Positions 27,312 to 35,714 of a stretch of DNA of 64,000 bases are shown here, piece by piece. The notes beneath the pieces were generated by a model. That model was not told the DNA's origin. It ran no database searches and was given only the letters and a program-made list of their open reading frames with translations. This DNA is from Arthrobacter sp. ATA002. Its GTDB lineage: Bacteria; Actinomycetota; Actinomycetes; Actinomycetales; Micrococcaceae. Made by a program: the position numbers and the translations under genes. The stretch's first letter is position 1; each line of letters opens with the position of its first letter. The stretch covers positions 62,001 to 126,000 of the forward strand of contig NZ_CP114015.1 in NCBI RefSeq assembly GCF_026898095.1, given 5' to 3'.

Positions 27312-28078
27312 CCCAATTGCTCCAATAATGCAGAGTTGCTTTTTTCGTCGTTCTCAACCTTCTTCAGAACCTTACCCAGGGCATCCAACCGGTCGCGGGC
27401 CAGAATTACCAGGTCTGCGTCGGACAACTGCGCGAGGGCCTGCTCGCGTCCGCCCGGCGGCCAGCCGCATTCGTCGGGAGTGAGCAGGCCCGTCGCCACC
27501 AGGCCGCTGGCCAGTGACACTCCGGCCAGGCGGGCCGCTTCCAGGGCGAGAGCGCTGGCCAGCCGTCCGGCCGTGAGCTGCGCGGAGAGGTTCTGCGGCG
27601 CTACGCCCGTACTTGCGCTGAGCCGCTGCCGCAGGTCACCGGGATCAACAGCCTCGAACCAGCCGCGAACGGAGTTCCGGTGCGGAAAGGGGCATAGCTC
27701 AGGCAGTTCCTCGGGGGCAATCCCCGGCTGCCTGCTTCGGGCAACCACCTGCTCCAAAATGCAGACATAGGACACCTGGCTGATAAGTTCAGCGGCGGTC
27801 GGCGCCCGCACCCCGTCCCGCAGGCCGCGGTACTCCTCGAAAAAGGACAGCACCTCGACGGGGTCCTGGTCACAGGCCCGGGCCACCTGAACCACGGTGC
27901 TGACCGAGACTTTGCCGCGCACGAGCTGCTGAGCCAGTGTCGAGCGCTTAATGCCGGCCAGCCGGCAGAGGTCGGCCGTGGACTCCAGCGGGGCGGCTTT
28001 GGCGCGCCAGGTCTGGAAGGCTTTAGCGGACACTGACACGGACAACACCCCCCGATTGGTTTCTCCGGACGGATGCAA
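27308..28078 (-). CDS. XRE-family helix-turn-helix transcriptional regulator
   Basis: The product is up to 256 residues. The helix-turn-helix lies at about residues 33-70: 'STADLCRLAGIKRSTLAQQLVRGKVSVSTVVQVARACDQDPVEVLS'. The long C-terminal part is mostly helical, with a duplicated 'LISQVSYVCILEQVV' and 'ARLAGVSLASGLVATGLLT' character, and probably senses a partner or ligand. ATG 28078 is the first start; a GTG about 12-16 codons later, after GGGGGG, is an alternative. Its stop overlaps the membrane-protein start by 4 nt, so the two are co-translated and likely act together. Confidence 0.75.
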   Translation of the reverse strand: MHPSGETNRGVLSVSVSAKAFQTWRAKAAPLESTADLCRLAGIKRSTLAQQLVRGKVSVSTVVQVARACDQDPVEVLSFFEEYRGLRDGVRAPTAAELISQVSYVCILEQVVARSRQPGIAPEELPELCPFPHRNSVRGWFEAVDPGDLRQRLSASTGVAPQNLSAQLTAGRLASALALEAARLAGVSLASGLVATGLLTPDECGWPPGGREQALAQLSDADLVILARDRLDALGKVLKKVENDEKSNSALLEQLG

Positions 28079-28092
28079 CTATACTATTTTCA

Positions 28093-28139
28093 CTGGCTCC
28101 CCCTTCTGCGTTCCCCCCATATGCAGAGCGGGGAGCCAG
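28093..28139 (-). promoter_or_regulatory. Long two-part hairpin between the GNAT gene and the XRE regulator
   Basis: CTGGCTCCCC (28093-28102) pairs with GGGGAGCCAG (28130-28139), and inside it TCTGC (28105-28109) pairs with GCAGA (28123-28127). On the leftward transcript it sits between the acetyltransferase stop and the XRE start. No T run follows, so it may be an attenuator or regulator site rather than a simple terminator. A TATAGT lies just downstream at about 28080-28086. Confidence 0.45.
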
Positions 28140-28211
28140 CTTCATTAACGCAGCAGCCTCCCCCATTCGGCACGTTTCCTCCCACTGCATGCCGTCAACC
28201 GCATTCCAGCC

Positions 28212-28535
28212 TTAACGGCTCCCCTGCGGCCAGGACACATGGTGACTGAATTCTCCGTGCTTCCCCAGATAGGAGGCAGCGTAGGAGCAGTAGGGTTTGA
28301 TGCGCCGGCCCGACGCAATAATGTCTTCGGCTGCGAATCTCACGAGCATCGACGAATATCCCCGGTGCCGGAATTTCTCCCGGACCACCGTATGTGTCAG
28401 TGCCACCGAGTCAGGTTCTTCGATGTACTCGGCATATTCGGCAGTACCCGCCAGTTCACCCCCGATGCGAAGCTCGTAACGGCTGTGGTCAAGGTTGTGG
28501 GAGAGGTGAAGTTCATCCCTGCTGCGCCCGGTCAT
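28212..28535 (-). CDS. GNAT family N-acetyltransferase, YidJ/YjdJ type
   Basis: The product is 107 residues, a minimal GCN5-like acetyltransferase. Features are 'YELRIGGELAGTAEY' at the start of the fold, 'VALTHTVVREKFRHRGYSSMLV' containing the acetyl-CoA-binding R-x-x-G-x-S loop, and the C-terminal 'IKPYCSYAASYLGKH', the ending seen in the YjdJ/DUF-like GNAT group. It may acetylate a small amine; substrate unknown. It lies 54 bp downstream of a membrane-protein gene and upstream of the XRE pair, all leftward. Confidence 0.82.
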   Translation of the reverse strand: MTGRSRDELHLSHNLDHSRYELRIGGELAGTAEYAEYIEEPDSVALTHTVVREKFRHRGYSSMLVRFAAEDIIASGRRIKPYCSYAASYLGKHGEFSHHVSWPQGSR

Positions 28536-28589
28536 CCCCAGAGCCTGACACCGAAGTATCGTTTCGTCCAGACTTTGCCGGCAACGGTG

Positions 28590-29187
28590 CTACGCGGCCC
28601 GGCCGTCGCCGCCGGCAGCCTCCGCGCCGGCCCAGGCCTTCTCCAGTCCGGCTACAGCGGCAGCGTATTCCTCCAGCTCCGCATCACCCGGAGCGGCGGG
28701 CTCCCCCTCAAGGGGGCGAACGGCCGCCGCCGCCTTCATGGCCCGCATCAGCGTTTTGGTTTCGGGCTTGGCAGGATCCCGCAGGCCGGGCTTCTCCACG
28801 GCCTTCCATTCATCGAGCTCGTAGGAGCTCCAGCTGCGCAGGACCGCGTCGTGCCGCCGCTCCAGGGCTGCTGCGGCCTCCCGGCGCTCCGTTCTCTTTC
28901 GGCTCTCGACGCGCCGCCGGTGGCGTATCTGCACCCAGCCCACGGCGCATGCCGCCCCGGCGAGGGCGAAGAGCCCGATCCAGGGGGCGCGCTCCCGGAC
29001 TGCCCGCCACCGCCCAGGCAACGGCGAGCAGGGCGGCCAGCAGCCCCGTGAAACCGATCCAGAACAGCTTCTCGCCGTCCCCCCGGTCCAGGGCGGCGTC
29101 CACCCGGAATGCCGTCAGCGCCAGGGCGGCAGCCATGAGGATCAGTGCAGGAATGAGGAACCCGGATATGGTTTCAGCTTGCGGCAT
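28590..29187 (-). CDS. Hypothetical membrane protein (probable frameshift)
   Basis: Two overlapping minus-strand frames appear to belong to one gene. The first (from ATG 29187, MPQAETISGFLIPAL) holds two membrane helices, up to 'LLAALLAVAWAVAGSPGAR'. The second holds 'PWIGLFALAGAACAVGWVQI' and a charged helical tail ending 'EAAGGDGRAA'. Removing one C from the C5 run near 29000 (or adding two bases) fuses them into about 198 residues with three helices. Alternatively there are two small genes. No family is recognised. Confidence 0.5.
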
Positions 29188-29395
29188 GGTTCCCTCCTTG
29201 GCGCGCCGGCTGTTTTTGTTTCTCCCATCTCACGCCGGATCATCCCAAAGGTCAATGTCAGCAGGCGGGCACGCGGGGCCCGGTTTGGGGTTGGCGGAGC
29301 AATACCAAGTATGCTGATGTCCTGGATTTACCGTCCGGCCGCGGCTTCCGCCGCTCCCGGCACGGAGCACGCATCACGGAGCACAAAGGACCAGA

Positions 29396-30482
29396 ATGAG
29401 AATTCCCGCAGCGCGCGGACCTGTCAGCACCGCACTCCTTGACCTGCTGCGCACTCCTGACGGACCGGCTGCCGACGGGTTTGCCGCCGTGGCGGATACC
29501 GTACGCCGTTCCATCGGCGAGACCGTCGACATTCTCCGGGACGAGGACCTGCAGCTGACCCTGTTTTGCCTCTATGAGCTGCATTACAGCGGACTGGACG
29601 GGGTTTCAGACAGCTGGGAATGGCATCCGGGCCTGGTTGGCCTGCGGCTGGAGCTGGAAGCGGTTTTTGAGGCGGCGCTCCGCCGCACGGTTAAGGTGCC
29701 CGCACTTCCCGAAGCGACCAGCGAAGCGGTGGCGGAGGAACTGTTCCGGATGGCCGCCGACGACGACGGTCCGAGCGTTTCGCGCTTTGTCGCCTCCAAG
29801 GCGACCAGGGAACAGCTGGAGGAATTCCTGATCCTGCGCTCCGTCTACCAGCTCAAAGAAGCAGATCCGCACAGCTGGGCCATTCCCCGCCTGCCGGTGG
29901 GCCGGGCGAAGGCCGCCCTCATCGAGATTCAGGCGGACGAGTACGGCGAGGGCGCCCGAACGCATGCACTCCCACCTCTTCGCCGTCACGATGAAGGGCC
30001 TGGAGCTGGAAACAGAGTACGGCTGGTATCTGGACTTCGTGCCCGCGCTGACCCTGGCCTCCTCCAACGCCATGTCCCTGTTCGGGCTGAACCGGCGGCT
30101 GCGCGGTGCCATTGCGGGCCATCTTGCCGCCTTTGAAATGACGTCCTCCATTCCGAATTCCTTCTACGCCCGCGGGTTCCGCCGGCTGGGCTTCGGCGAG
30201 GACGTCACCTACTACTTCGACGAGCACGTGGAAGCCGACGCCGTGCATGAGCAGATTGCCGCCCGGGACCTCGCCGGCGGGCTCGTGGAATCCGACCCTG
30301 CCCTGCTCGCCGATGTGCTCTTTGGAGCCGCAGCGGTCCTGACCCTGGACGCGATGATGGGACAGGACCAGCTCTCCGCCTGGCAGGACGGACGGTCCGC
30401 CCTGCGCGACGCGGACCCTGCTGCCGCCGCACCCGCCGGCGCTCTCGCCGGAGCCGCGCTGGCTGCCGGAGTGGCGCCGTGA
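29396..30482 (+). CDS. Iron-containing redox enzyme family protein (heme-oxygenase-like fold), frameshifted as assembled
   Basis: The repaired product is about 361 residues, all helical. Segments 'FCLYELHYSGLD' (E and H candidates, about residues 59-70), 'QADEYGEG' (about 180-188) and the late 'DEHVEADAVHEQIAARDLAGGLVESDP' provide the Glu/Asp/His ligands expected of heme-oxygenase-like diiron oxidases. The break is near 29957: frame one continues 'ADEYGEGA', frame two restarts at 'MHSHLFAVTMKGLELETEYG'. Removing one base or adding two is required. AAGGACC precedes ATG 29396. Its stop overlaps the GTG of the CDGSH gene (GTGA). The family includes N-oxygenases and lyases; the reaction here is unknown. 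Confidence 0.8.
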
Positions 30483-31039
30483 CGCGGGCCGGATTCGAAC
30501 CAGCCGGGCCGGATTCGGGCGAAGCGGGCGAAGCGGGCGAAGCGGGCGAACAGACCGAACGGGCTGCCGCTGGATGCTGCTGCGGCAGCTGCCCTGCGCA
30601 GGACTCCCCGGCCGGCCGGGAAGCCGGTGCAGGCCGGGCCGCCGCCTCCGTGGTTGCCTGCCCAAACGGCCCGCTCCTTGTCCGGGGAGACTTCGAGATC
30701 GTCACTCCGGAAGGCGTGCCGATTCCCAGGGACCGGGGAACCGTGGCCCTGTGCCGGTGCGGCGGATCAGCCATCAAGCCGTACTGCGACGGTACGCACA
30801 AACTGATGAAATTCGACACCTCGCGGCGCCGTCCGGTGCCGGCCGCCGTCGTCGAACGCAGCGGCGGCGCCCCTCCTGACCGCAGCACGGGAAGGCCGCA
30901 GGACTCCCCGCGGGGAAAACGGCAAAAAGCACCCCGGTCCGAAGACCGGGGTGCTGCCGACGTCCCGCACCATCCTCAAATGACGCGGCCCATCACATGG
31001 TGGGCCCTGTGGGGCTCGAACCCACGACCCACGGATTAA
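30479..31039 (+). CDS. CDGSH iron-sulfur domain protein (C-terminal reading frame probably displaced)
   Basis: The CDGSH [2Fe-2S] motif is complete: 'CRCGGSAIKPYCDGTH' (C-x-C...C-x-x-x-H, about residues 98-113), preceded by 'VACPNGPLLVRGDFEIVTPEG', as in actinobacterial single-CDGSH proteins. An extra Cys cluster, CCCGSC, occurs near residue 34 after an Ala/Glu/Gly repeat. GTG 30479 overlaps the stop of the diiron-like gene. As assembled, the frame runs on through the terminator and into tRNA-Lys to 31039. One added base would end it at TGA 30877-30879, a natural length of about 133 residues. It is probably an electron-transfer partner of the upstream enzyme. Confidence 0.8.
   Translation: MTRAGFEPAGPDSGEAGEAGEAGEQTERAAAGCCCGSCPAQDSPAGREAGAGRAAASVVACPNGPLLVRGDFEIVTPEGVPIPRDRGTVALCRCGGSAIKPYCDGTHKLMKFDTSRRRPVPAAVVERSGGAPPDRSTGRPQDSPRGKRQKAPRSEDRGAADVPHHPQMTRPITWWALWGSNPRPTD
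30517..30550. repeat. 9-bp tandem repeat inside the CDGSH gene
   Basis: GCGGGCGAA is repeated three times in full (30524-30550) and partly once before (30517-30523). It encodes Gly-Glu-Ala repeats (GEAGEAGEAGE) in the N-terminal tail. Such a repeat can vary in copy number by slippage. Confidence 0.88.
30924..30954 (-). terminator. Terminator of tRNA-Lys
   Basis: An 11-bp perfect stem GCACCCCGGTC/GACCGGGGTGC with a CGAA loop (30929-30954), followed on the minus strand by TTTTT, lies 43 nt downstream of tRNA-Lys. Confidence 0.88.
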
Positions 31040-31073
31040 AAGTCCGATGCTCTACCAACTGAGCTAAAGGCCC
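30998..31073 (-). tRNA. tRNA-Lys (anticodon TTT)
   Basis: The minus strand gives acceptor GGGCCTT paired with AGGGCCC, D arm GCTC-AGTTGGTA-GAGC, anticodon loop CTTTTAA giving TTT, T loop TTCGAGC, and encoded ACCA 3' end. It is a single tRNA gene with its own terminator. Confidence 0.97.
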
Positions 31074-31238
31074 CCCGCCGACGAATCGACTTCTCCACTT
31101 TATCGCACGCGGGACGCATCTCACGAAACGCTGCCGGGGAGTCTTTTCATTTCACTGCCCCGGGAGTGCCTTACCCCGCGCCGGCAGGCTGCCGGGGCCG
31201 CCTCGACGCCCCTTCGCGCTGCGGAGTATTCTCAAAAC

Positions 31239-31883
31239 ATGAGTGAGTCGAATTCCATGCCGCCACGGCATCACAAGCCCAAGCTGTACGCTCCGCTGGA
31301 TTTCGCCAATTTCCCCGGAGGTGCAGATCCCGCCCGGGTCTCGGAGGCGGCCCACCTGGCCGCGCAGGCCCTGGTCCATCATGGACGGGACAGCGATGAT
31401 CCGGAAATCACCCGCCGCCTGGTCAAGCTCGCCGATAAGCAGGGACTCGAGTCCATAGCGGAACTCTGGGCGGAAAGCCCTGCCCGGTCCCTTCCGGGTG
31501 CCCTGTGGCGGCTGTATGCCCTCCGCGCCGCCACTCAGCAGAATCCCGAGCGCGTAGCCGCGTTCTACACTGCGGGCAAGGACGTTGCCCAGGTTTCCAA
31601 GGTGGTGGCCGGCGTCGCCGAGCCGCTGGGCGCCGACGAGGTCAAGGCCATGGCCGACACCATTCTCTCCGGAGCCTTCGAAGGAGAGTTTGATGTGGCC
31701 CTGGAGCGCTTCGCCGCGTTCTGCCGGGTAGTGGCCCTCGGCCAGACCCATCACGCGGATTCCGCGGAAACCGGAAGCAGCGGCACGGCCAGCCAGCTAA
31801 CGCGCAACGCCCGCCAGCTCGTCAAAACCGCCGAGGACCTGGAACATTCCGCTGCCGCGTGGCGCCGGGGAGAGCTCGACTAG
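31239..31883 (+). CDS. Conserved hypothetical protein, helical, probably actinobacteria-specific
   Basis: The product is 214 residues. After a Pro/His/Lys-rich start ('MPPRHHKPKLYAPLDFANFPGG') it is almost entirely alpha-helical with repeated Ala/Leu patterns ('GLESIAELWAESPARSLPGALWRLYALRAATQ', 'AFEGEFDVALERFAAFCRVVALGQ'). It has no signal peptide or membrane helix. I recognise no catalytic motif. GGAG precedes ATG 31239 at a somewhat long distance. It is the first rightward gene after tRNA-Lys and lies 230 bp before the DUF47/PiT pair. Confidence 0.7.
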   Translation: MSESNSMPPRHHKPKLYAPLDFANFPGGADPARVSEAAHLAAQALVHHGRDSDDPEITRRLVKLADKQGLESIAELWAESPARSLPGALWRLYALRAATQQNPERVAAFYTAGKDVAQVSKVVAGVAEPLGADEVKAMADTILSGAFEGEFDVALERFAAFCRVVALGQTHHADSAETGSSGTASQLTRNARQLVKTAEDLEHSAAAWRRGELD

Positions 31884-32113
31884 GTGCCCGCCGGGCCTCA
31901 TGTTGACATCACCGGCCAAGAGTAGAAAACTGAAATCGGTGTCGGACTGCGGAACCCCCGGGCTTCAACTTAGAGCCGCTTCGAGCGGCCTTCCGCCGAG
32001 AGGCGCTCCCGGTCCGGCACCACTTTTGTGTCTTCCCGCCCAGCCGATAATCTTAGGCCCGTGACCTACTTCAGGCAGGGCCCCAACGGCACCCGACGTT
32101 CCCGGATCACCCA

Positions 32114-32730
32114 GTGAGGCTGCGGCTTTTCCCCAGGAAAACGCCGGGCTGGAGCTCCTGTCCCGCATGGGAAGCGTGCTGGTGCGCGGAGCGGGCACTC
32201 TCTCCGAGGTCCTGGGCGCCGAGCCGGCCGACTATGAGCGGCTCGCCGAACAGATGCACCAGCTGGAAGCCGAATCGACGGACCTGCACTTCGCGCTGAT
32301 GACACAAATGCGCTCCAGCTTCATCAACCCCCTGCCGCGCGAGGATCTGTACGATATTTCGCTCATCCTGATGTCGGCCATGGAGAACCTCGACGCAGCC
32401 GCGGAAGTCGTTTCCCTGTACCGCCTGACCGGCATCTCCGCCCGTGCCGCCGAACAGCTCGAAGTGATCGGCCGGCAGTCGGATCTGACCGTGGGGGCGA
32501 TGCGCAGGCTGGCCTCCCTCGAAGACCTCGACGACTACTGGATCGAGATGCTCCGCCTGTCCAAGCGGGCCGAAAGCACCCACCGCATCTGGGTTTCCGA
32601 ACTGGTCCGCGACCACAAGCCCCTCAGCTACGCACGCCACCGGGACCTTGCCGAGCAGCTGGCCGGCACCGCCACCCAGCTTCGCCGGTGCGCAACCGCC
32701 GTCGGCGGCATCCTGGTCCGGGAATCCTAG
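32114..32730 (+). CDS. DUF47 (PhoU-like) protein, Pit accessory factor (frameshifted near N-terminus)
   Basis: The repaired product is about 205 residues, an all-helical PhoU-related protein that accompanies PiT transporters. GTG 32114 begins 'VRLRLFP'. The main frame resumes as 'QENAGLELLSRMGSVLVRGA' if CCCC at 32131-32134 is read as five C. Later motifs include 'LITPLPREDLYD-like' text, here 'FINPLPREDLYDISLIL', typical of DUF47. The stop is directly followed by the PiT start. An 18-codon frame (GTG 32061 to TGA 32115-32117, VTYFRQGPN) overlaps the start by GTGA and may be a leader. Confidence 0.87.
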
Positions 32731-33740
32731 GTGGAGCCGGTCCTGCTGGCCGCCGTCGTGCTGTTTGCCGGAGCCTATGCCTTCATCAACGGCTTCCATG
32801 ACGTATCCAACTCCATCGCCACGTCGGTCCGCACCCGGGCTCTCCACCCACGGTCGCCGTCGTCCTCGCCGTCGTTTTCAACCTCACCGGCGCCCTGCTG
32901 AGCACTGCGCTGGCCGTGGTGCTGGCAGACCGGTTCATCCAGCTGCCGGCAGGAACCCCCGGACTGGGGATCCTGATCGCGGGGCTGCTGGCCGCGTGCG
33001 GCTGGGGACTGTGGACGTGGTGGAGGCGCATGCCATCGTCCTCGACCCATGCGCTGGTGGGCGGGATCGTAGGGTCCGGTGCGGCCTCCACGCTGGTGGG
33101 AGGCCCCAACATCGCCGAGTCCTACCAGGTGCTGCTGCAGCAGATTATCCTGCCGCTGCTGCTCTCCCCCGTGGTTGCCTTTGTCCTGGCCTACCTGCTG
33201 GTGTTCCCCACCACCTGGCTCATGCGCTACAGCTCGCCGCGCCGCGGCGACGCCGGAAACCGGATTGCCCAGTCAGTGTTCACTTCGGCGTTTTCCCTGG
33301 GCCACGGCATGCAGGACGGGCAGCGGACCATGGCCGTGATTGTCCTTGCCCTGGTGGCCGCCGGCTATTCGAGCGATGCCGGAATACCTCTGTGGGTGCA
33401 GGTCTTCGCCGGCACTGCGCTGGCCGCGGGCAGCCTCTTCGGCGGCTGGCGGATCAGCCACACGCTGGCCAGCCGGCTGGTGCGCATCGACCCCCTGCGC
33501 GGCATGAGCGCGACGGCAGTCAGCTCCTCCATGCTGTTCATGGGGGCCCTCTGGCTGCAGATTCCGCTCTCCGGAACCCAGACCATGACGTCGGCCATCG
33601 TCGGCGCAGGAGCGAACCAGCGCTTTTCCACGGTCCGGTTCATTCCGCTGCGGGAGATCCTGGTGACCTGGCTTACCACGGCTCCGGCCACCGCACTGCT
33701 GGGCGGGATCCTGTTCCTGGCGGTCAGCCCGCTGCTCTAG
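32731..33740 (+). CDS. PiT-family inorganic phosphate transporter (frameshifted as assembled)
   Basis: The repaired product is about 336 residues, a low-affinity phosphate symporter with two PHO-4 repeats: 'FINGFHDVSNSIATSVRTRAL' near the N-terminus and 'FSLGHGMQDGQRTMAVIVLAL' in the second half, with 'SSSMLFMGALWLQIPLSGTQTM' and 'RWFsTVR-like' ending segments. GTG 32731 follows the DUF47 stop with no gap. One C added to CCC at 32847-32849 restores 'ALHPTVAVVLAVVFNLTGALL'. It faces the pst operon, so low- and high-affinity phosphate uptake genes converge here. Confidence 0.92.
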
Positions 33741-33759
33741 GCGGGGGGCCTGCCCGGGC

Positions 33760-34539
33760 CTATCCGAACCGGCCGGAAACGTAGTCCTCGGTGGCTTTCT
33801 GGGCCGGGTTGCTGAAGATCACCGGGGTGTCCGCGTATTCAATGAGCCGTCCCGGCTTGCCCGTGCCGGCAATGTTGAAGAACGCCGTCTTGTCCGAGAC
33901 CCGGGCAGCCTGCTGCATGTTGTGCGTGACGATGACCACCGTGTAATCGCTCTTGAGCTCTTCGATGAGGTCCTCAATGGCGAGGGTGGAGATCGGGTCC
34001 AGGGCCGAGCACGGTTCATCCATGAGAATCACTTCCGGAGACACCGCAATGGCGCGGGCAATGCACAGGCGCTGCTGCTGGCCGCCGGAAAGGCCCGATC
34101 CCGGCTTGTCCAGACGGTCCCGGACTTCCTTCCACAGGTTTGCCCCGGTCAGGGAGCGTTCCACCAGGTCATCGGCGTCGGACTTGGAAATCCGCTTGTT
34201 GTTGAGCTTGACGCCGGCCAGCACGTTGTCCCGAATGGACATGGTGGGAAACGGATTGGGCCGCTGGAACACCATGCCGATGTGGCTGCGGACCGTGACC
34301 GGGTCCACTCCGGGGCCGTAGAGGTTCTCGCCGTCCAGCAGGACCTCGCCCTCCACCCGGGCACCGGGCAGGACTTCGTGCATCCGGTTCAGCGTCCGCA
34401 GGAACGTCGACTTGCCGCAGCCGGAGGGCCCGATGAAGGCAGTGACGGACTTCGCCTCGATATTGATGTTGACGTTTTCTACGGCCAGGAAGTCGCCGTA
34501 GTAGACGTTGAGGTCCTTGACGTCGATTCGCTTGGACAT
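33760..34539 (-). CDS. pstB: Phosphate ABC transporter ATP-binding protein
   Basis: The product is 259 residues. Walker A is 'GPSGCGKST' (about 33-41), the ABC signature '[16 protein letters not shown]', Walker B '[13 protein letters not shown]', and the H-loop '[15 protein letters not shown]'. ATG 34539 ([15 protein letters not shown]) has AAGGAAACAC before it and is preferred to an upstream in-frame ATG at 34587. It is the last gene of pstSCAB, energising high-affinity phosphate import. Confidence 0.97.
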   Translation of the reverse strand: MSKRIDVKDLNVYYGDFLAVENVNINIEAKSVTAFIGPSGCGKSTFLRTLNRMHEVLPGARVEGEVLLDGENLYGPGVDPVTVRSHIGMVFQRPNPFPTMSIRDNVLAGVKLNNKRISKSDADDLVERSLTGANLWKEVRDRLDKPGSGLSGGQQQRLCIARAIAVSPEVILMDEPCSALDPISTLAIEDLIEELKSDYTVVIVTHNMQQAARVSDKTAFFNIAGTGKPGRLIEYADTPVIFSNPAQKATEDYVSGRFG

Positions 34540-34611
34540 GTGTTTCCTTCTGTTTGAAAATTTCGGGAGGCCGGTGCGCGCAGGCACCCGCCGCGGTACG
34601 GGGAGGTTCGG

Positions 34612-35714
34612 TCAGCGGCCGGTCTTGGGCGCGAAGATCCGCGCAATCAGGCGGGCGCCGAGGTTCAGGAGCATCACCATGATGATCAGCAGCAGTGCGG
34701 CCGCCCAGGCGCGCTGGGTGCTGGGATCGGTGTTGGTCGGGGAGGTGGGGCTCATCAGCTGGCGGTAAATGTAGGTGGGCAGCGTGGTCATCCAGCCCGC
34801 GAACACGTTCATGTTGATGGTGTTCACGAAGCCGGCGGTGACCAGCAGCGGGGCGGTTTCGCCGATGACACGGGCGATGGCCAGGGTTACACCCGAGGCA
34901 ATGCCGGAAATCGCCGTCGGCACCACCACCTTCAGGATGGTCCGCCACTTCCGCACCCCCAGCGCGTAGGAGGCCTCGCGCAGTTCGTTCGGAACGATTT
35001 TCAGCATTTCCTCGGTGGAACGGACCACCACCGGAATCATCAGGACCGAGAGCGCGACGGCGGCCACGAACCCGGTGCGTACGCCGGGGCCGAACACCAG
35101 CCCGAAGAACGCGGCCGCGAAGAGTCCGGCCACGATGGAGGGGATGCCGGTCATGACATCCACGAAGAAGGTGATGGCGCGGGAGAGCGGGCCGCCGTTG
35201 CTGTATTCCACCAGGTACACCGCGGTCAGCAGGCCGATCGGCACGGAAATGATGGTGGCCCAGAGCGTGATCAGCAGGGTGCCGACGATCCCGTGGTAAG
35301 CCCCACCCAGCACCGGACCGCCGCTCTCGGCGCTGGCGTTGTCCACGGCGCCGGTCATGCCGCCCATGGACGTGAACAGGAAATCCGGGCTGAGCCCGGC
35401 CAGGCCCTTGGACAGGACGGTGAAAATCACTGAAACGAGCGGAACCAGCGCCAGCAGGAACGATCCGCAGACCAGGTAAGTGGCAAAGCGGTCCACGGCA
35501 CGGCGGCGCCCTCCACGACGCCGGTCACCGCAGTGGCTGTTGCCACAAAGACGACGGCCGTGAAGACGGCGAAACTGGCGATGCCGAAGCCGATCAGGGC
35601 CGACAGCGCCGCCCCGAGGATGACCGCCGCACCCAGTACGGCCCACACCGCATAACGGGGCAGCCGGTTCTTGGTGAGCGTGGCCGGACGGCGGCTGAGT
35701 GTTTGGGTCTGCAT
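34612..35714 (-). CDS. pstA: Phosphate ABC transporter permease PstA (frameshifted as assembled)
   Basis: The repaired product is about 367 residues with six or more membrane helices. The N-terminal frame (MQTQTLSRRPATLTKNRL, helices 'VLGAAVILGAALSALIGFG' and 'FTAVVFVATATAVTGVV') breaks at 'VVEG'. One base added near 35510 continues as 'RRRAVDRFATYLVCGSFLLAL'. The permease EAA-like loop 'ELREASYALGVRKWRTILKVVVPTAISGI' is intact. The ATG at 35714 overlaps the pstC stop (TGATG). It forms the membrane channel with PstC. Confidence 0.93.
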
